64,000 nucleotides of DNA from Cercis canadensis (taxonomy: Eukaryota > Streptophyta > Magnoliopsida > Fabales > Fabaceae), in NCBI GenBank assembly GCA_003255065.1, contig QAOA01003577.1:629266-693265 (forward strand). The letters run 5' to 3'. The notes under the pieces are model-generated. The model was given only the letters and a program-made list of their open reading frames with translations, had not been told where the DNA came from and made no database searches. Of this stretch, positions 24,039-36,932 are shown piece by piece. The translations under genes were made by a program, and so were the position numbers. Numbering within the stretch: the stretch's first letter is position 1; each line of letters starts with the position of its first letter.

Positions 24039-24405
24039 GAATAAAACCCTTTTTTAGTTCTTGAAAAATGCAGTCACTGACAAATTCGTCCTCCAAAAAT
24101 TTTCAGTGACAAATTGGTCATTAAATTATTATTTCATTGACAAATTAGTCATTCGATAGACAAGATCAGTGAAAAGAAAATGAGGATTTGAATGAGAAAA
24201 TGAGGGCTTAAACATAGCTAGGCAAGATCAGTGAAAAAAAATTAGGAAAGAGATCTGCAGGAGTCCAAAACTTTTATCATTAAAGTATCAAAGGACTAAT
24301 TTGTCAGACAGAATAATAATTCAATGACCAATTTGTCACTGAAAATTTTTGAAGGACGAATTTATCAATAGTTACATTTTTCAAGGACTAAAAAAGGGTT
24401 TACTC
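24039..24405. mobile_element. Mutator-like MITE, about 367 bp
   Basis: Inverted arms of roughly 110-130 bp start GAATAAAACCC on the left and, reverse-complemented, GAGTAAACCC on the right. Each contains a phrase of the type TAGTTCTTGAAAAATG followed by repeated GACAAATT-GTC words. A 9-bp duplication TTAATTTAA flanks it (24030-24038 and 24406-24414), as for Mutator-type elements. It has no coding capacity. Its right part reappears after the N at 24622 as part of a larger duplication. Confidence 0.7.
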
Positions 24406-24621
24406 TTAATTTAATCATCAAGCGTATATATGTACATTCACCCAGTTATTTTTGTCTTGATAAAGTAATCCCACCTTATGTATTTGTGTTTAACAACTAG
24501 TGAAAACTAACCTAATTAAATATCTCACTTACATGGGGTTCACATTTTAAAGTCATGAGACTTGGAACTGACATACACTAGTGACACTAAAGAGATGTTT
24601 CTTATAACTAAGACATAATCA
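24161..24621. repeat. 461-bp duplication, copy 1
   Basis: This is repeated at 24624-25084 with the single N at 24622 between copies. The left part (inside the MITE) differs at roughly ten sites, and the right part at one. Copies of equal length with haplotype-level divergence around an N suggest unmerged alleles or an assembly overlap. Confidence 0.9.
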
Positions 24622-24623
24622 NG

Positions 24624-25084
24624 CAAGATCAGTGAAAAGAAAATAAGGATTTGAATGAGAAAATGAGGGCTTAAACATAGCTAGGCAAGATCAGTGAAAA
24701 AAAATTAGGAAAGGGGTTTGCAGGAGTCCAAAACTTTTATCATTAAAGTATCAGAGGACTAATTTGTCAGACAGAATAATAATTCAATGACCAATTTGTC
24801 ATTGAAAACTTTTGAAAGACGAATTTATCAGTAGTTACATTTTTCAAGGACTAAAAAATGGTTTACTCTTAATTTAATCATCAAGCGTATATATGTACAT
24901 TCACCCAGTTATTTTTGTCTTGATAAAGTAATCCCACCTTATGTATTTGTGTTTAACAACTAGTGAAAACTAACCTAATTAAATATCTCACTTACATGGG
25001 GTTCACATTTTAAAGTCATGAGACTTGGAACTGACATACACTAGTGACACTAAAGAGATGTTTCTTTTAACTAAGACATAATCA
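24624..25084. repeat. 461-bp duplication, copy 2
   Basis: This is the second copy of 24161-24621. It holds the right half of the MITE again, without its left end, and then runs on into unique sequence. Confidence 0.9.
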
Positions 25085-28000
25085 TATCTAGTCATTCAGA
25101 ACTGGCCCTACTCCAGATGAGAAGCAATACCACTCCCATTTTCTATGTTCGAAATCATATTTAATGGTTTGGTTTTGGTCCCATGAAGACAAATTAGGTT
25201 TGATTGGAATAATTAAATAACATAATGTGGTGTTTAACTATGAACCATATATAATTGGACTGAGGATATGTTTAAATAGTTGTGACATATATTAATTAAA
25301 GGTAAACGACCATCCTTATCATCATGGACGCAGCTCAATTGTCAAAGTCTTTGGGGTATAATTAATTAAAACAAAAGTTTATGATGAGTAATTGATTAGC
25401 TTAATTGTTAATTACATTCACACATTAAACACCGCATTTCTAGTGCATATGTTGCAAGTGTTGCTTTACAATTGTGGACCAGTTGTCTCTTATGAGCATG
25501 ACTATGTGCAAACTACAAAGCAATCTCAAGTCTAGTTGCTTATATTGATTTGTAACTTTAAACTTTGGCTCAAGACCCAATACTAGTTCAACACGCTCTC
25601 TTCTGGCTTTACCTTCTACGATACACACATATTAATGTTAAGTATTAATTAAGCAGATAATTAAATCATTATAATTTAGAAGTTGTTGCCTGCCTTCAGA
25701 TCGATTTTTCATAGGCTTAGGTCTCTGCCCCCTTCTTTCAATCGGTTTGATATACCCTCTCATATAAAAAATAAATTAAGATTCAACCCTTAAAGCCAAA
25801 ACTTGTCTGCTTATGAAGTTATCTTGTTTTTAACTTTACTTAAATAGAAATGTGTCTGTAATGAAAATTAGAAATTAAAAGAAAAAAAGTTAATCCGAAG
25901 GTTAAGGTTATATATTATATTAAGCAAGGATATAATTTCCCTTACATTAGGAGGATAAGCAAATCTAAAATAAGTTGTTACAATATTAAGTAAGCGTGTT
26001 TTAATAGTGATGGGCGCAATTAATGATATATAATGTATAAGATTGCTAATCGAATAAAGATAATTAATTTGGTCAAACCACAATGAACAACTATTTAGTG
26101 AAGTTATATGCTAAGTAGATCTTAGAGCGAATGATGAAGATAAAAAGTCCAGTTAGCCAAGGTGTATGTATTATCAATATTGAAGCTGGTATCCAAGCAG
26201 TTTCACATATTACCTTGATCAAAATGCATGTCCTCCCAATTAAAATTGATCACTTTATTTGATATCATGATTGATGTTAATTTCCATATACATATAAAGG
26301 CAGCAAATGCCCTCAACTGAAAGCAATGTCATTTACATCTAAAAAATAGTTAAAGAATATGCATGGCATGGCCACTTGTATTTGGGAATTTAAGGGAGGA
26401 ATATGCCCACTTCTATTTGGTTGTTTTGTTCGCACGTACGTGTAAAATCATCATCCAGGTTGTATTAGACCATTTAGAGGGTATAGGATACACATAACAA
26501 TGGACACGCCTTCGAGCTAAGCAATATGACCTTTCCAACTAATAATTCCATCTGGGTCTTCAGAACCTGGTGCCTTTAGAATGCTTCTACAAGTGCTTCC
26601 CCCCCATTTGGCTTCCTTCTATTTATTACTTTTTGGCTTGTAAACTACCTATATATATACATGCCTTAAATTCACCACTAGTGAAATTCGACAAGAATAT
26701 TCATAGATGTGTAACTTAAAGGAAGCACTTGTGTAAGTTTGTACAAACAGCTGTGCAACTATGTGATTGAAAAATATTAAAACCATGTTATAACAAAAAG
26801 GAAATATTACAAAATTGATCAACATATTTTTCTATACTCTTTTATAAAAATAAATAAATAAATAATATTATATTGAATTACAAAATGACTACTTCTATAT
26901 TTCAAGATACATTTGACCTATAAAATCATAACAAGCATAAAATGAACGACAATCGTAATTGGTTATAAATTAATAATGCTTCAAGTTTAATTATTTTTTA
27001 TTCTTTTTTTTTGTGTAAGTTAGCCATAATTTGTTTTTAATCTAATATCAACTAAATTATTATTAAAATCATTTTTATAAACTGTTTATGACCAAAAAAA
27101 TATAAATCAAACTGTTGGTGTAAAAGTTTGGACTCAATTGACAATGGGATTCATATATATTGATGTGAAAGATAAAAATCTATATTAAAATTTATATTTA
27201 CATTTACCATGAAAAAAGTAGNGATAAAAGTCTATATTAAAATTTATATTTACATTTACCATGAAAAAAGTAAAGGCAAGTAGTTTACTAATATAGAAGC
27301 TATACAATAATAAAAAATGAAGCCCATAACTAATAAGACATTAAATTTTGAACCGGGGTCTTAAGAAATTTCTAATCTTAAAGTTATAGATGTACATGAC
27401 TATTAAGCTAACTCATGATCATTTCTATGGTTGGTAGAGGGCAAAAGAAATATCTGTGTTTATTAAGGAAGAATAGATTAGAGATTAATTAGATTAAAAT
27501 ATTTCTGTTCTTGCTTGATATAATATTTTTTGTTTTTTCGTTGTTCGGCTACGATTCTGGATTTGAACACATAACTTTCAAACCCTACAAACAACCTAAT
27601 TACCACTTAGCTACAAGTCATTTGGTAGCATGATATAGTATTGAATACAACAAGAAACCAAAATATATTTTAATTTTATCATTTCATATCACATAATCAC
27701 CTCATTGGTATCTCACTTTTCTCGTGATAAAATGAAAGTTAATTATTATTTTTTAGTTATCTCCCATTAATCAAAACATTAATAATGTTGACTTTGATTA
27801 AATTGGTATACAAACAATTCATCAATTTAAACTGATTGAATCAGAGATTCCATCTTAATCTAATGGAAGAAAGATGTTACTTGGATTGAAGCATGTGCCG
27901 ATTTTTTCACAGGAGATTTTCTTATAACATATTCATAATCGTTACTTTCTTGACAGAAAAGCTGAATAGTCTTCCTAAACATGAAGGATCATTCTCTAAA

Positions 28001-29024
28001 TTCATGAATGTGCAAATTAAACAACATATACAAATTTGATTTTTTTACATTTATATTGATTGGTTAGGGCTTGAATTTTCTGCTTTAATGAATGAAATAA
28101 TGCAGTCAGTAATTCTTTTTCAGTTGATATATGTAATTTTAGGGGGACAGTGCCGAACGCAACATTTTTTGGTGTTTTTGAAATATCTTTGTGGTGTAAA
28201 CATTCAGATAACGATTATGTTGAATGCAATATTCAGATACATTATAAATTGATATTTATATTTGTAGATGACGACAATGTGGTGCAATAAATTTCAACAA
28301 ATTAGAGAATGAAAAGGAATTGATTACTCATTAGGTCTCCCAATCACTTTTTTTTTTTTTTCAATATTATCTTACAATTATTTATTGGCAGCATTGCAAT
28401 CTTCGCAGAACGAGTTTTTATCCCAAGAATGTGATCTAAACCTTGAAAAATAACTAATTTTGGTGTTTTGAGGATCGAACATAAGATTCTGTTGTTGGAA
28501 GCTTATATTTAATTAAGCTTTTCATATAAGTTGCATGGTTTATAAAATTTAATTTCCTCTTAAGCCCTAATTGTCCATTTGTATTACATTCATTGAAATT
28601 AACATCAGTCTGATTGAACTGTAACATCAAAATCAGATTGTAACTCACACATCACAAGGAAACTCACTTATATATCACTTAGAAGAAATCAAGTTTATTA
28701 ACAGTAGTAAACATTAAGATAGAAAGCAGCCAGAAGCCCTTTCAGCAAACCATCACCAAACCAGTACAACTGATATAGAGATCTGATACGTGGAGTACTA
28801 AAGCTCTTAAACTCACTTCTCAACTAAGATAGCTTAATCCTTTTACTTATAAGCAAACCAGCAGATCTTACGAACAGTTACACACAGTTGCACATTCAAC
28901 ATATATATATATATTGCAAACCAGGACAATCCACACCATTGCCTAGATACTCCTTAAAGTCTACACGTGATAATTAAGTCCTTGATTGACAAGAACTTTA
29001 ATTTCTAGAGTAGAAGCTAACATA
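25085..29024. other. intergenic, no gene seen
   Basis: This is AT-rich sequence with no coding signal that I can support. It contains the 50-bp duplication around the N at 27222. The last part lies downstream of the minus-strand peptide gene and would include its 3' UTR. Confidence 0.5.
27171..27272. repeat. 50-bp direct repeat around an N
   Basis: The segments 27171-27220 and 27223-27272 are the same 50 bp with one substitution, separated by G-N. This is the third case in the window where a lone N sits exactly between two direct repeats. Confidence 0.9.
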
Positions 29025-29859
29025 TTAAGCTTTTCCAGGGCTTTTTGGTTGATGGGCTGGATTTGCTCCTGTTCGTGGATAGTCTGCAATATCCATCACC
29101 ATCATCATTCTGCCCTCTACAACTCCTTCCTGCATCTCAAATTCAGACAGCTCTTCAATGGTCTTCAAGTCCAGATCCTCCTGCAAGTTTAAGAAATTAA
29201 CAATTAAGTTAGCTAGCTAGGACCAGAATATAGCTCCAAAGCATATCACCGACAAATTTTAGGGATGTGTACAGAAGAAAACGGTCATCATGTTATATTG
29301 TTTAGACTTGGATTTTTTATAAAAATAAATTGAACTTGATGACTGGTTAGGATCAATATGGCTAAGAACTTTTTGATCCTATAATAAATCCAAATGTTAA
29401 TCACTCAAGAGTCAAAACCAAAATTGATTCTGTCAGCTAGCTAGGGCAAGCAAATATGTATAATAATTATGTTTGTCTCCAAGTTCTTTGGCTCTCATTA
29501 TATTTCTCTATTTCATATTTTAGGATCGAGAGCTTCACACGTACGTCCCTTGTTGATATGTGTGGTAACAAAATCAGAGCTTGAGAGAGAAGGGGAAAGG
29601 GGACCTTAACCAGTAGATCTTGCACTGATGCATCCACTTTCCTGGACGTGAGGCTTCCTATATATTCACAAGATAAATCACGTTAAGACATCCTTCAATT
29701 CTTTATATATATACAAAGCAATGGATTTGCATGGATCAAAACCCTAAAAGGTCAAATAAACCCTTGAAACTCACTGGTTGCAGGAACTGCAGCAGCAAAT
29801 ACAACATAGGAAAGACCCAGAAGGATAACCACAACTCTGAGGAGGGCTTTCTGCTCCAT
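29025..29859 (-). CDS. PSY-like tyrosine-sulfated peptide precursor (copy A)
   Basis: This is a small secreted peptide precursor of 97 aa. Three exons: 29859-29775, 29657-29605 and 29180-29025. All introns have GT/AG borders (GTGAGT, GTCCCC donors; ATAG, GCAG acceptors), and the phases agree. Residues 1-23 form a hydrophobic signal peptide. An acidic pro-region follows, containing VEGRM. The C-terminus is DYPRTGANPAHQPKSPGKA. This fits the PSY pattern D-Y-x4-A-N-x2-H-x-P, in which Y80 (preceded by D79) would be sulfated by TPST. There are no cysteines. PSY peptides promote cell expansion through LRR receptor kinases in Arabidopsis; the same role here is inference. The 53-nt middle exon and both intron phases match the gene at 36.2 kb. 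No single ORF covers it. Confidence 0.85.
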
Positions 29860-29986
29860 GATCTCAAACAGAGATATGTAGAAGGATCTGATAGGTGGCC
29901 GAAAAATCACAAGAAAGGAGACTAGAAGACTGGAAAACTAGAAGAGCAAATATTGGTGATGGCAAGGGGAAGGGTTTACAAGGTTC

Positions 29987-29994
29987 TTATATAG
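29987..29994 (-). promoter_or_regulatory. TATA box of PSY-like gene A
   Basis: TATATAAG on the minus strand lies about 130 bp upstream of the ATG at 29859. Confidence 0.5.
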
Positions 29995-29999
29995 AAGAG

Positions 30000-32900
30000 A
30001 AAGGCTAGAATAATTCAATTAAATAAATGCTATAGAATAACTCCAAGGCTATGCGCACTGCAAATTTAATACCAAGTCTCTAACAAAGTTATGTGTACGG
30101 CATGGCGGCACCTCATTAGGTATTCTCACACCTTTAGGTTATTAGTGCCTGTAATGTCTCAGATCAAGTATTTAGGCATATACCACCATAAACAGTACCG
30201 AGAAAACTTTCATTTACTATTTCATAATTTCCCTCTTGCAATCCTGGTTGCTACTAATCTCAAAATGAATAGTATTATTTTCACACGTGTAATTACACGC
30301 ATGGTATGATTTGATTTTAACTAAATACACATAAAATACACTGAAATTTTCTTTGTATAGTTCAACCATTACACTAAGTGTGCAAACATTATTTCTCTCT
30401 CAAAAGTTTCTTGTTATGGATAATTTAAATTGTTGTGATGCCACTTGTCAAATACATGTATGTGTGTGGATCATTATTGGTTCCAACCCAATTAATCAAT
30501 GCTTGCGCGTATCATAATGGAGATCTCTGTGAAACCAATGGCTATAATACACGGATGTAAAAGTACTCTTAGACTTTCTGTTCAATATATTATCTTCTGA
30601 CTATCCTTTAGGTTGTAAACGCATGACCTTTCTCTAGCTATTTGCTTGCATAATTCTACTTAGATCATGATTTCATACTAATTGTGCACAACTTTAGCTA
30701 GTGGCTTTATCTGATCATGAGTTTAAGAGAAAAGCTGCTTAATTACAATCAGGAACTCAAATGAAGCACTTTATATATAGAGCATTACTCCTATTTTCTT
30801 ACAGCTAAATGAACAGTGTCAAATGTGCGTGATATACATGCTTGTCAGTCTTATCATACGCACGTTTGTGAAATGACATGCTTATTAGTTTTGTCTTCTG
30901 GGTTACAGGGTTTGTTACCTAGATCTCTCGGATGACTAAATCATCATTTCGCTGTCGTTAATTATATTACAGTTTACAGAAAGAAAAGGATTGCATTTCT
31001 GTCACTGGAATGATTAAACATAAAGAATGGGAACGATACTAAACAACATAAATGGAGAATGCTTTAAAATTTTCTGGAAAAAATTTATACTTTTGATTGA
31101 GCATGTGATACATATGAAGATTGGCGCCTTAGTGGATTGTCGTCCAATTATTTATGTGGTTAGGATCCCTCGGAAAATAAGCTGCATAATTGACTTCCCC
31201 ACAGTGTACCAACAATTTGGCCAGATGCCAAATATTCTTTCGGTTCTGATCAAATTGCTAAAGATAATATGATCACATCCACCACGCGAACTAAATATCT
31301 ACATTAGATTCTTTTCATTTTATGATTCCTAGTGAGCTCCGTGTACAATGCAGTTTGGTGCTGCATTTGTTGTGGGGTTGTTAAGCTTCAATAATTGGCT
31401 CTTGTTAGGGTGACACGGGTATCGATGTTGCAATAAACAAATTAGGGTTTGTCCTTAATGAGCCCTCACCAAATAATAGAGAGGTGCAAGTGTAACCCCT
31501 ATTTCCCAGGTGTTCCCGAATAGTGGGTGCGTTGGTAGGTGGGTGTTAAGCATCCTTATGGGTGTCATCATCTTAAGACACCAACATATATATTTGTTGT
31601 TCATCAAGGACTCACACTCACTCCGTAATCACTAATCACTATGATGAATAAGAGCCCAGTCCCAACGGACCCTCACCATCAATTGCAGAATCTCATCATG
31701 CCATTACTTTACTATTGAAAAATGTATGCTGTTGAAATGGGCCTAAATATGGGCTTTTCTACCTGCCCAATTATTCTTTACAACCTTTTATTTAGGCCAA
31801 CATACCCAAGAAACAAAAAATTCTATACAAAGCAGGGACCCAAGTTCTATAAAGTTGGAATCCTCATCTATAACAAATGTTCATTAGTTTATATAAAACA
31901 TATAGTTGATCCGAAAATGAAATTATAATTAACTATATGGGATAGGACATGCAAAATATTTTTAGTAGATAAAAATTTAATCAATAACTTCTTTTAGATT
32001 TTAAAAAATCCTATTTGATAATTAGTTATTAGAGATGGCATGCCGCAACTTGCTTTACTTGCAGAATGTGTAGTTTTTTCTTTCCTTTCTTTTGTACGGC
32101 AAAAAAATGAAAAAGACATGGCCATTCCAACCAACATTTTACGAGATACTTCTTTCTTGCTGCGTAATTAATGTTAATATGCTAAATTCTTCTGCTACTA
32201 ACAAATTCTGTCAATCGGTCACTGTATAGTTTATTACTCATAGTCAGACCAGGTACTTGGATGGCTCAATGAAGCTAAGGCTGCTGAAAGGGAGATTTAG
32301 ATTTCCTAGTTATTTTTAGTAGTAGTAGTAGTATATACTGCAGTCTGAAAACGCTCACTTATAAAGGGAATAGGGAAAAAGAAAGGAGAGAAAAATAATG
32401 GTGATTTAAATTTTATTATTTTTAAGTTTTATTAAGAGGTTGTAACTAATCCTCCCCAAATCCCCTCAAAACCCCATTTTTCGTTAATTTTCTCAAACTG
32501 AAATCAGTAAGTATATCTAATTATGAGAGGTTTAAATTTACACAAGATTTTGAGTTTACATCTTCATGCATGTTATCATATAACAAAGAAAATCTCTTAA
32601 ATTGAGAGTTTTGAAAAATAGCATATTCTTCACTTTCCTTACCTTTTTATTAAAAAAAACCCGAATATAAAACGAAAAGTAACATATCCCCTTATTTGTT
32701 TTGGATTCTCTGATTTCCTCTCATATCTTTCTTTTCTTCCCTAAACTCCAAAGTGTAAGATGCTCTTTTCTCTCCAACACGGAGAAGAAAGCAGGTCCCA
32801 TAATGGAAGATCAATATATATATAGTCGCCATTGCCAAATTGTGGGGTCTGTACTGTACGACTTGGTACAGAGGTACCCGAAAACAATTATGGAGCTTTA

Positions 32901-35539
32901 GTTAACGTTATAATTGGTCCTACTGCTGATGATTAAGGGTGATCCCATGTTACACCTGTCAAATGATGATATTAATGCAATAAAGACAGTCCTTAACTCT
33001 CAGGCTTTTGCTTGATAAAGGCTTAAAACCTGCAACCCTTTTCCTAATGCTACCCAACAGTGAGTGCCTTGGTGTGGGTGGCAGGGTGGGTGGGTGTCAA
33101 GAAGCCTTATGCACGAGCAAGCGTGTACAGAAAACTGAGCCATGTTTGTCCATAATTATTAATAATTAACACCGAAAGCTGTCATCTCTGCAATTTAACT
33201 CTTAATTAATTGATCCCCATGTCTAATTAATCATCAATTAAGCACCTTCATGTGGGGTTAATTTAAATATAATGACTTGTTAATCACATTTGAAAAAACA
33301 GAGAAAAGATATCTTAATTAGGTTCTGTGTTGTAGAATTTTAGATGATGTCTCTTGTTGCTTAGACATAATCATGTCATGTTAACCTAGCTACATTATAG
33401 TCCAACCTTATTAAGAAAACCCTATTAAGGTTACATCATGGGGAGAAGGTTCTCTCCCATCTCTCACCCTCCAACTAGTTGAGAAAGCTATTTAAATCTA
33501 GGAGGATTCCATTATTAAGTTGCTTTGATCATGAGGTTTAGTTATCTTTATAATTAATTCATGATACAGGTAAAGCTGAAATTATTGGTTGGCCACGTTT
33601 TAATTAAATTAAAAAAGCTCATCCAAAAAGATAAGTGTCCATCGATGAATGCACAACTATATGGCCCTATATGTGTGTGTGTGTGTATGACTCGGAAGAA
33701 ACCCATTTCAGTATATGGGGATGGAGGGCCATAACTACTCCACACTCATATGTGAGAAAAAGATTATGGTAAACGTAGCATGTATGACCAACGGGAATGC
33801 GATAAATATAATGTTTAATCCTTCAAATTTTTAATAAATTTCAAATTAAGTTTCAATTGCTTTATCGTTAATTGCATTTTACCATGAACGATTAGTCTGA
33901 ATATTGCACCTTTAATTTTTATCTAAACTTTTAATTTAAGCATATTACCCCTTGAGTATCTGTATTTTTTATGTCAATCCGACCAAAAAAATAAACATAA
34001 TTAAAATAGACTACATATTTTACCAAATGTTCATATATATATTTACATGTACTTCATGCAATAAAATTCAGACATAACGTTGTTTATTTGCAAAACACAG
34101 TTCCATAACTTGCATGATATTTCGGCCGTGCATGTATGAAACATGATGAATCTAATATATCGAAGGGGCATTGCAAATAACACATATGGTTAAATTATAA
34201 ATTTATTTGAAATTTTATAATATCATATTGCTCTGCTGAAATTAATTAATGTTTGGTGTTTCTACTTTACATGTATACTCCAAATCTAAAAGCTTTGTAA
34301 TTAGAGACAAGATTGGTGCCAAATTGAACTATTCAGCATAAAGTAAGTAGTTGTGGATCGAAATTGAAATTTGATTGGAGATAAAATGTATATTTTAACC
34401 TAATACTTAATTAAATTACATAAAATAACATGAAGTATATTCTTATATACAATTAATTGAGAATTATTTTTTTGAGAGTATGTTATCAATGTTTTATGTA
34501 CTCCTTATTTCATTTTTTTCTCTTTATTTTTTTTTCTTTCTTTATAAGCTTTTTTTATTTTTTATTTTATCTATCCGTGTATTGCACAGGAAATGCACAG
34601 AAGTTGTACAAGTTTATAATTATTAATGACCCAAATAAAGTAATAAACGACGAAAGCTCTAGCTTCTAATTTGACTTGAGGAAGAGGTGAGTTTGTTACT
34701 CCCATTTCCCAATGTCATAGGTTGCTAAGGTAGAAACGTGAAGCATCTTTCTCAGTTCTCACGAGACACAGTGTGTGTAGGTTATAGTAGGGTTTATTCG
34801 ATGTATCATCATAGTGGGAAAAGGTGTAGCTTTCTAATGCCTTTTCACGTGATAAGCGTAACAAATTAGAATATGTCAGTTTAAATCGTTCGTGGGCTGA
34901 TTCGCTAAAAACAAAAGGTTTCTGATCAGAGAAAATAATTTGAAAAAAAAAAGTGTTAATCATCTTTCATTTTTTATCATACAAAAAATCATTATTGCAC
35001 ATATCTTAATCATATAAACAAAAATACAAATTGATACAGATAAATTTAGATTATGTCACTAATTTCAGTGTAATTAATAAAATATAAAGTTATTTAGTGT
35101 ATACATAACTTTACTCTTATCATAATTCTATTGTAATATTTTTTTGGCTGAAATCCCATTATACACTTCAAATTAAAAAGATAAAATCCCTATTTTACAA
35201 TTCACATCATATTGATAGAGTTGAATGTGGGACTAAATTTTTGGAAATACATTAGTTCCACCATATTTTTAAAGTAGTATTTAAATGTATATAAGGTTTT
35301 GAGATGAATCTCACACCCGTGAGTCTTAATTCTCACCATGCACTGGCAAAAGTTTTTTAATGTTGGTCAACAAAATAATTTGTCAACTTAATAATGTTTT
35401 GAGTGTGATTTTCTTATAATAAGAATGCTTTGAATCTTCTTATCACATAAAATACTTTATGAAACATATGAAGACAAAATTCATCGTTACGTACATAGAA
35501 TGAAGATAAGCGTGAAATAACGCAATATATTCTTTTATA
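30000..35539. other. intergenic between the divergent peptide genes
   Basis: No gene was recognised. ORFs of 60-80 codons occur on both strands but have no family match. A (GT)n run lies near 33668-33686, and TAG trinucleotide repeats lie near 32320. Confidence 0.5.
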
Positions 35540-36088
35540 ATTTGGTATTTTTCTTGATGATACGTTATAGGCAATCTATCTTATTTCCTCTCTCAGCAAG
35601 GCTACAATAGATTTTTCTTTTTCCTTTTTTTTATTTGATTAATAATGTAGAACATAAACAAAATCAATATGTGATTCTCACCAAGAGTGTTATTAATTCA
35701 TAGACATTATAATGATTTGCTAAAAAGAATTGAATTTGTCAAGTGGGGTACTGACTGCATACAAGAGTTGGTGAACACAGGAAGAGGAAGTTAGGTAGGT
35801 GGGCATAAAAATGAAGAAATAAATTAACAAGTTGACTTTTTGCCATTGTAGTGCAAGTGCATTCATTTTGTTTAAGATAGAAATGTCTATTGCACACTAT
35901 GATTATATATTATTAAGTTAGTAAAATGTGAGAATTTTTTTCAAAAAAATTAAGTAAGTTTAGTTAAGTTTACATTAATATTAATTCTACTATATTCATC
36001 AACATATTAACTATATTTTTACAAGTCAATAAAACTACACATTAATTTACTCTTCCTCTAACGAAAGTGTCATTGTTTATTGTGCCAC

Positions 36089-36096
36089 CTATTTAA
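36089..36096 (+). promoter_or_regulatory. TATA box of PSY-like gene B
   Basis: TATTTAAG lies about 110 bp before the ATG at 36203. The surrounding sequence is conserved upstream of the decayed copy (about 39738). Confidence 0.5.
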
Positions 36097-36202
36097 GCAC
36101 CAAGGGTTCATGCTTCCATTACCAATCGTTTCTCATCTTTGTGTATTGTGACTTTCTCAATTAACACGGTGTGTGCTACTGCTACTCATCATCTAGTTCA
36201 CG

Positions 36203-36932
36203 ATGCAGAAAAGGTTTATGAGTCTGCTAATTATCCTTTTGGGTCTCTCATATCTTCTCCCTGCCACTGCTATTCCTGGAAGTAGTAAGCCTCATATATA
36301 CTATATAGTCATTGGATTTAACGAAATTTTGTTTGATTCTCCTTGTGTTTCACTGTAAAATATTACAGTGATCCAATTAATTGACTCGCCTGGTTATGGT
36401 TAATTATAGGAACCCAGAAGTTGAACAGAGAAGATACAGAAGCTCTGCTTCCTTTAGCTCAGGTCAGCATCCTCTGGCCCTTCTCTTTTTCTTCTCTTTC
36501 TCTCTCTGTGTTTCTGGGTATGGAAACTGGAACTAAAGAATCAAATCAAGGTCATATATTTCAAATCAGAATTCAAGAACTAGTTAAGAATCTGTTTGAT
36601 AGAAACTGCAGGAAATAGAATCTGTATTCAATTTATGAGCTGTTATTTATTAAAGAGAGTAAAATATTTCATAGTCATACCAACCCTTTACTGCTATGGA
36701 ACTGCCACAACTCCCCAAATAATATTTTCCTTTATTTTCTCAACAGCCAGACATATATTTCTGCATGTGTTTTCTTATTATCAATCTAAATATAATGATT
36801 TTGCAGGTGGATGCAGCGAATAGTGAGGAGGTGGTGGTGGATGTGGAGGGAAGGATGGATTTGGAAACCCAAGACTATGGAGGGACTGGAGCAAATAAAG
36901 ATCATGACCCAAAAACCCCCGGAAGAGTTTGA
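36203..36932 (+). CDS. PSY-like tyrosine-sulfated peptide precursor (copy B)
   Basis: This is a small secreted peptide precursor of 86 aa. Three exons: 36203-36284, 36410-36462 and 36807-36932. Donors are GTAAGC and GTCAGC, acceptors ATAG and GCAG, and phases are consistent throughout. Residues 1-23 are a signal peptide (MQKRFMSLLIILLG...). The pro-region contains VEGRMDLE. The C-terminus is DYGGTGANKDHDPKTPGRV, a good match to the PSY pattern D-Y-x4-A-N-x2-H-x-P, with Y69 the likely sulfation site. Bacterial RaxX mimics the same motif. There are no cysteines. The exon layout matches copy A at 29.0 kb, so the two are paralogues. Function as a growth-promoting apoplastic signal is inferred from the family. 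ORFs overlapping it in other frames are not its product. Confidence 0.87.

Noticed and set aside
28986-29192. 68-codon plus-strand ORF with a His run
   Set aside because: The His run is the antisense of Met/Val codons in exon 3 of PSY-like gene A.
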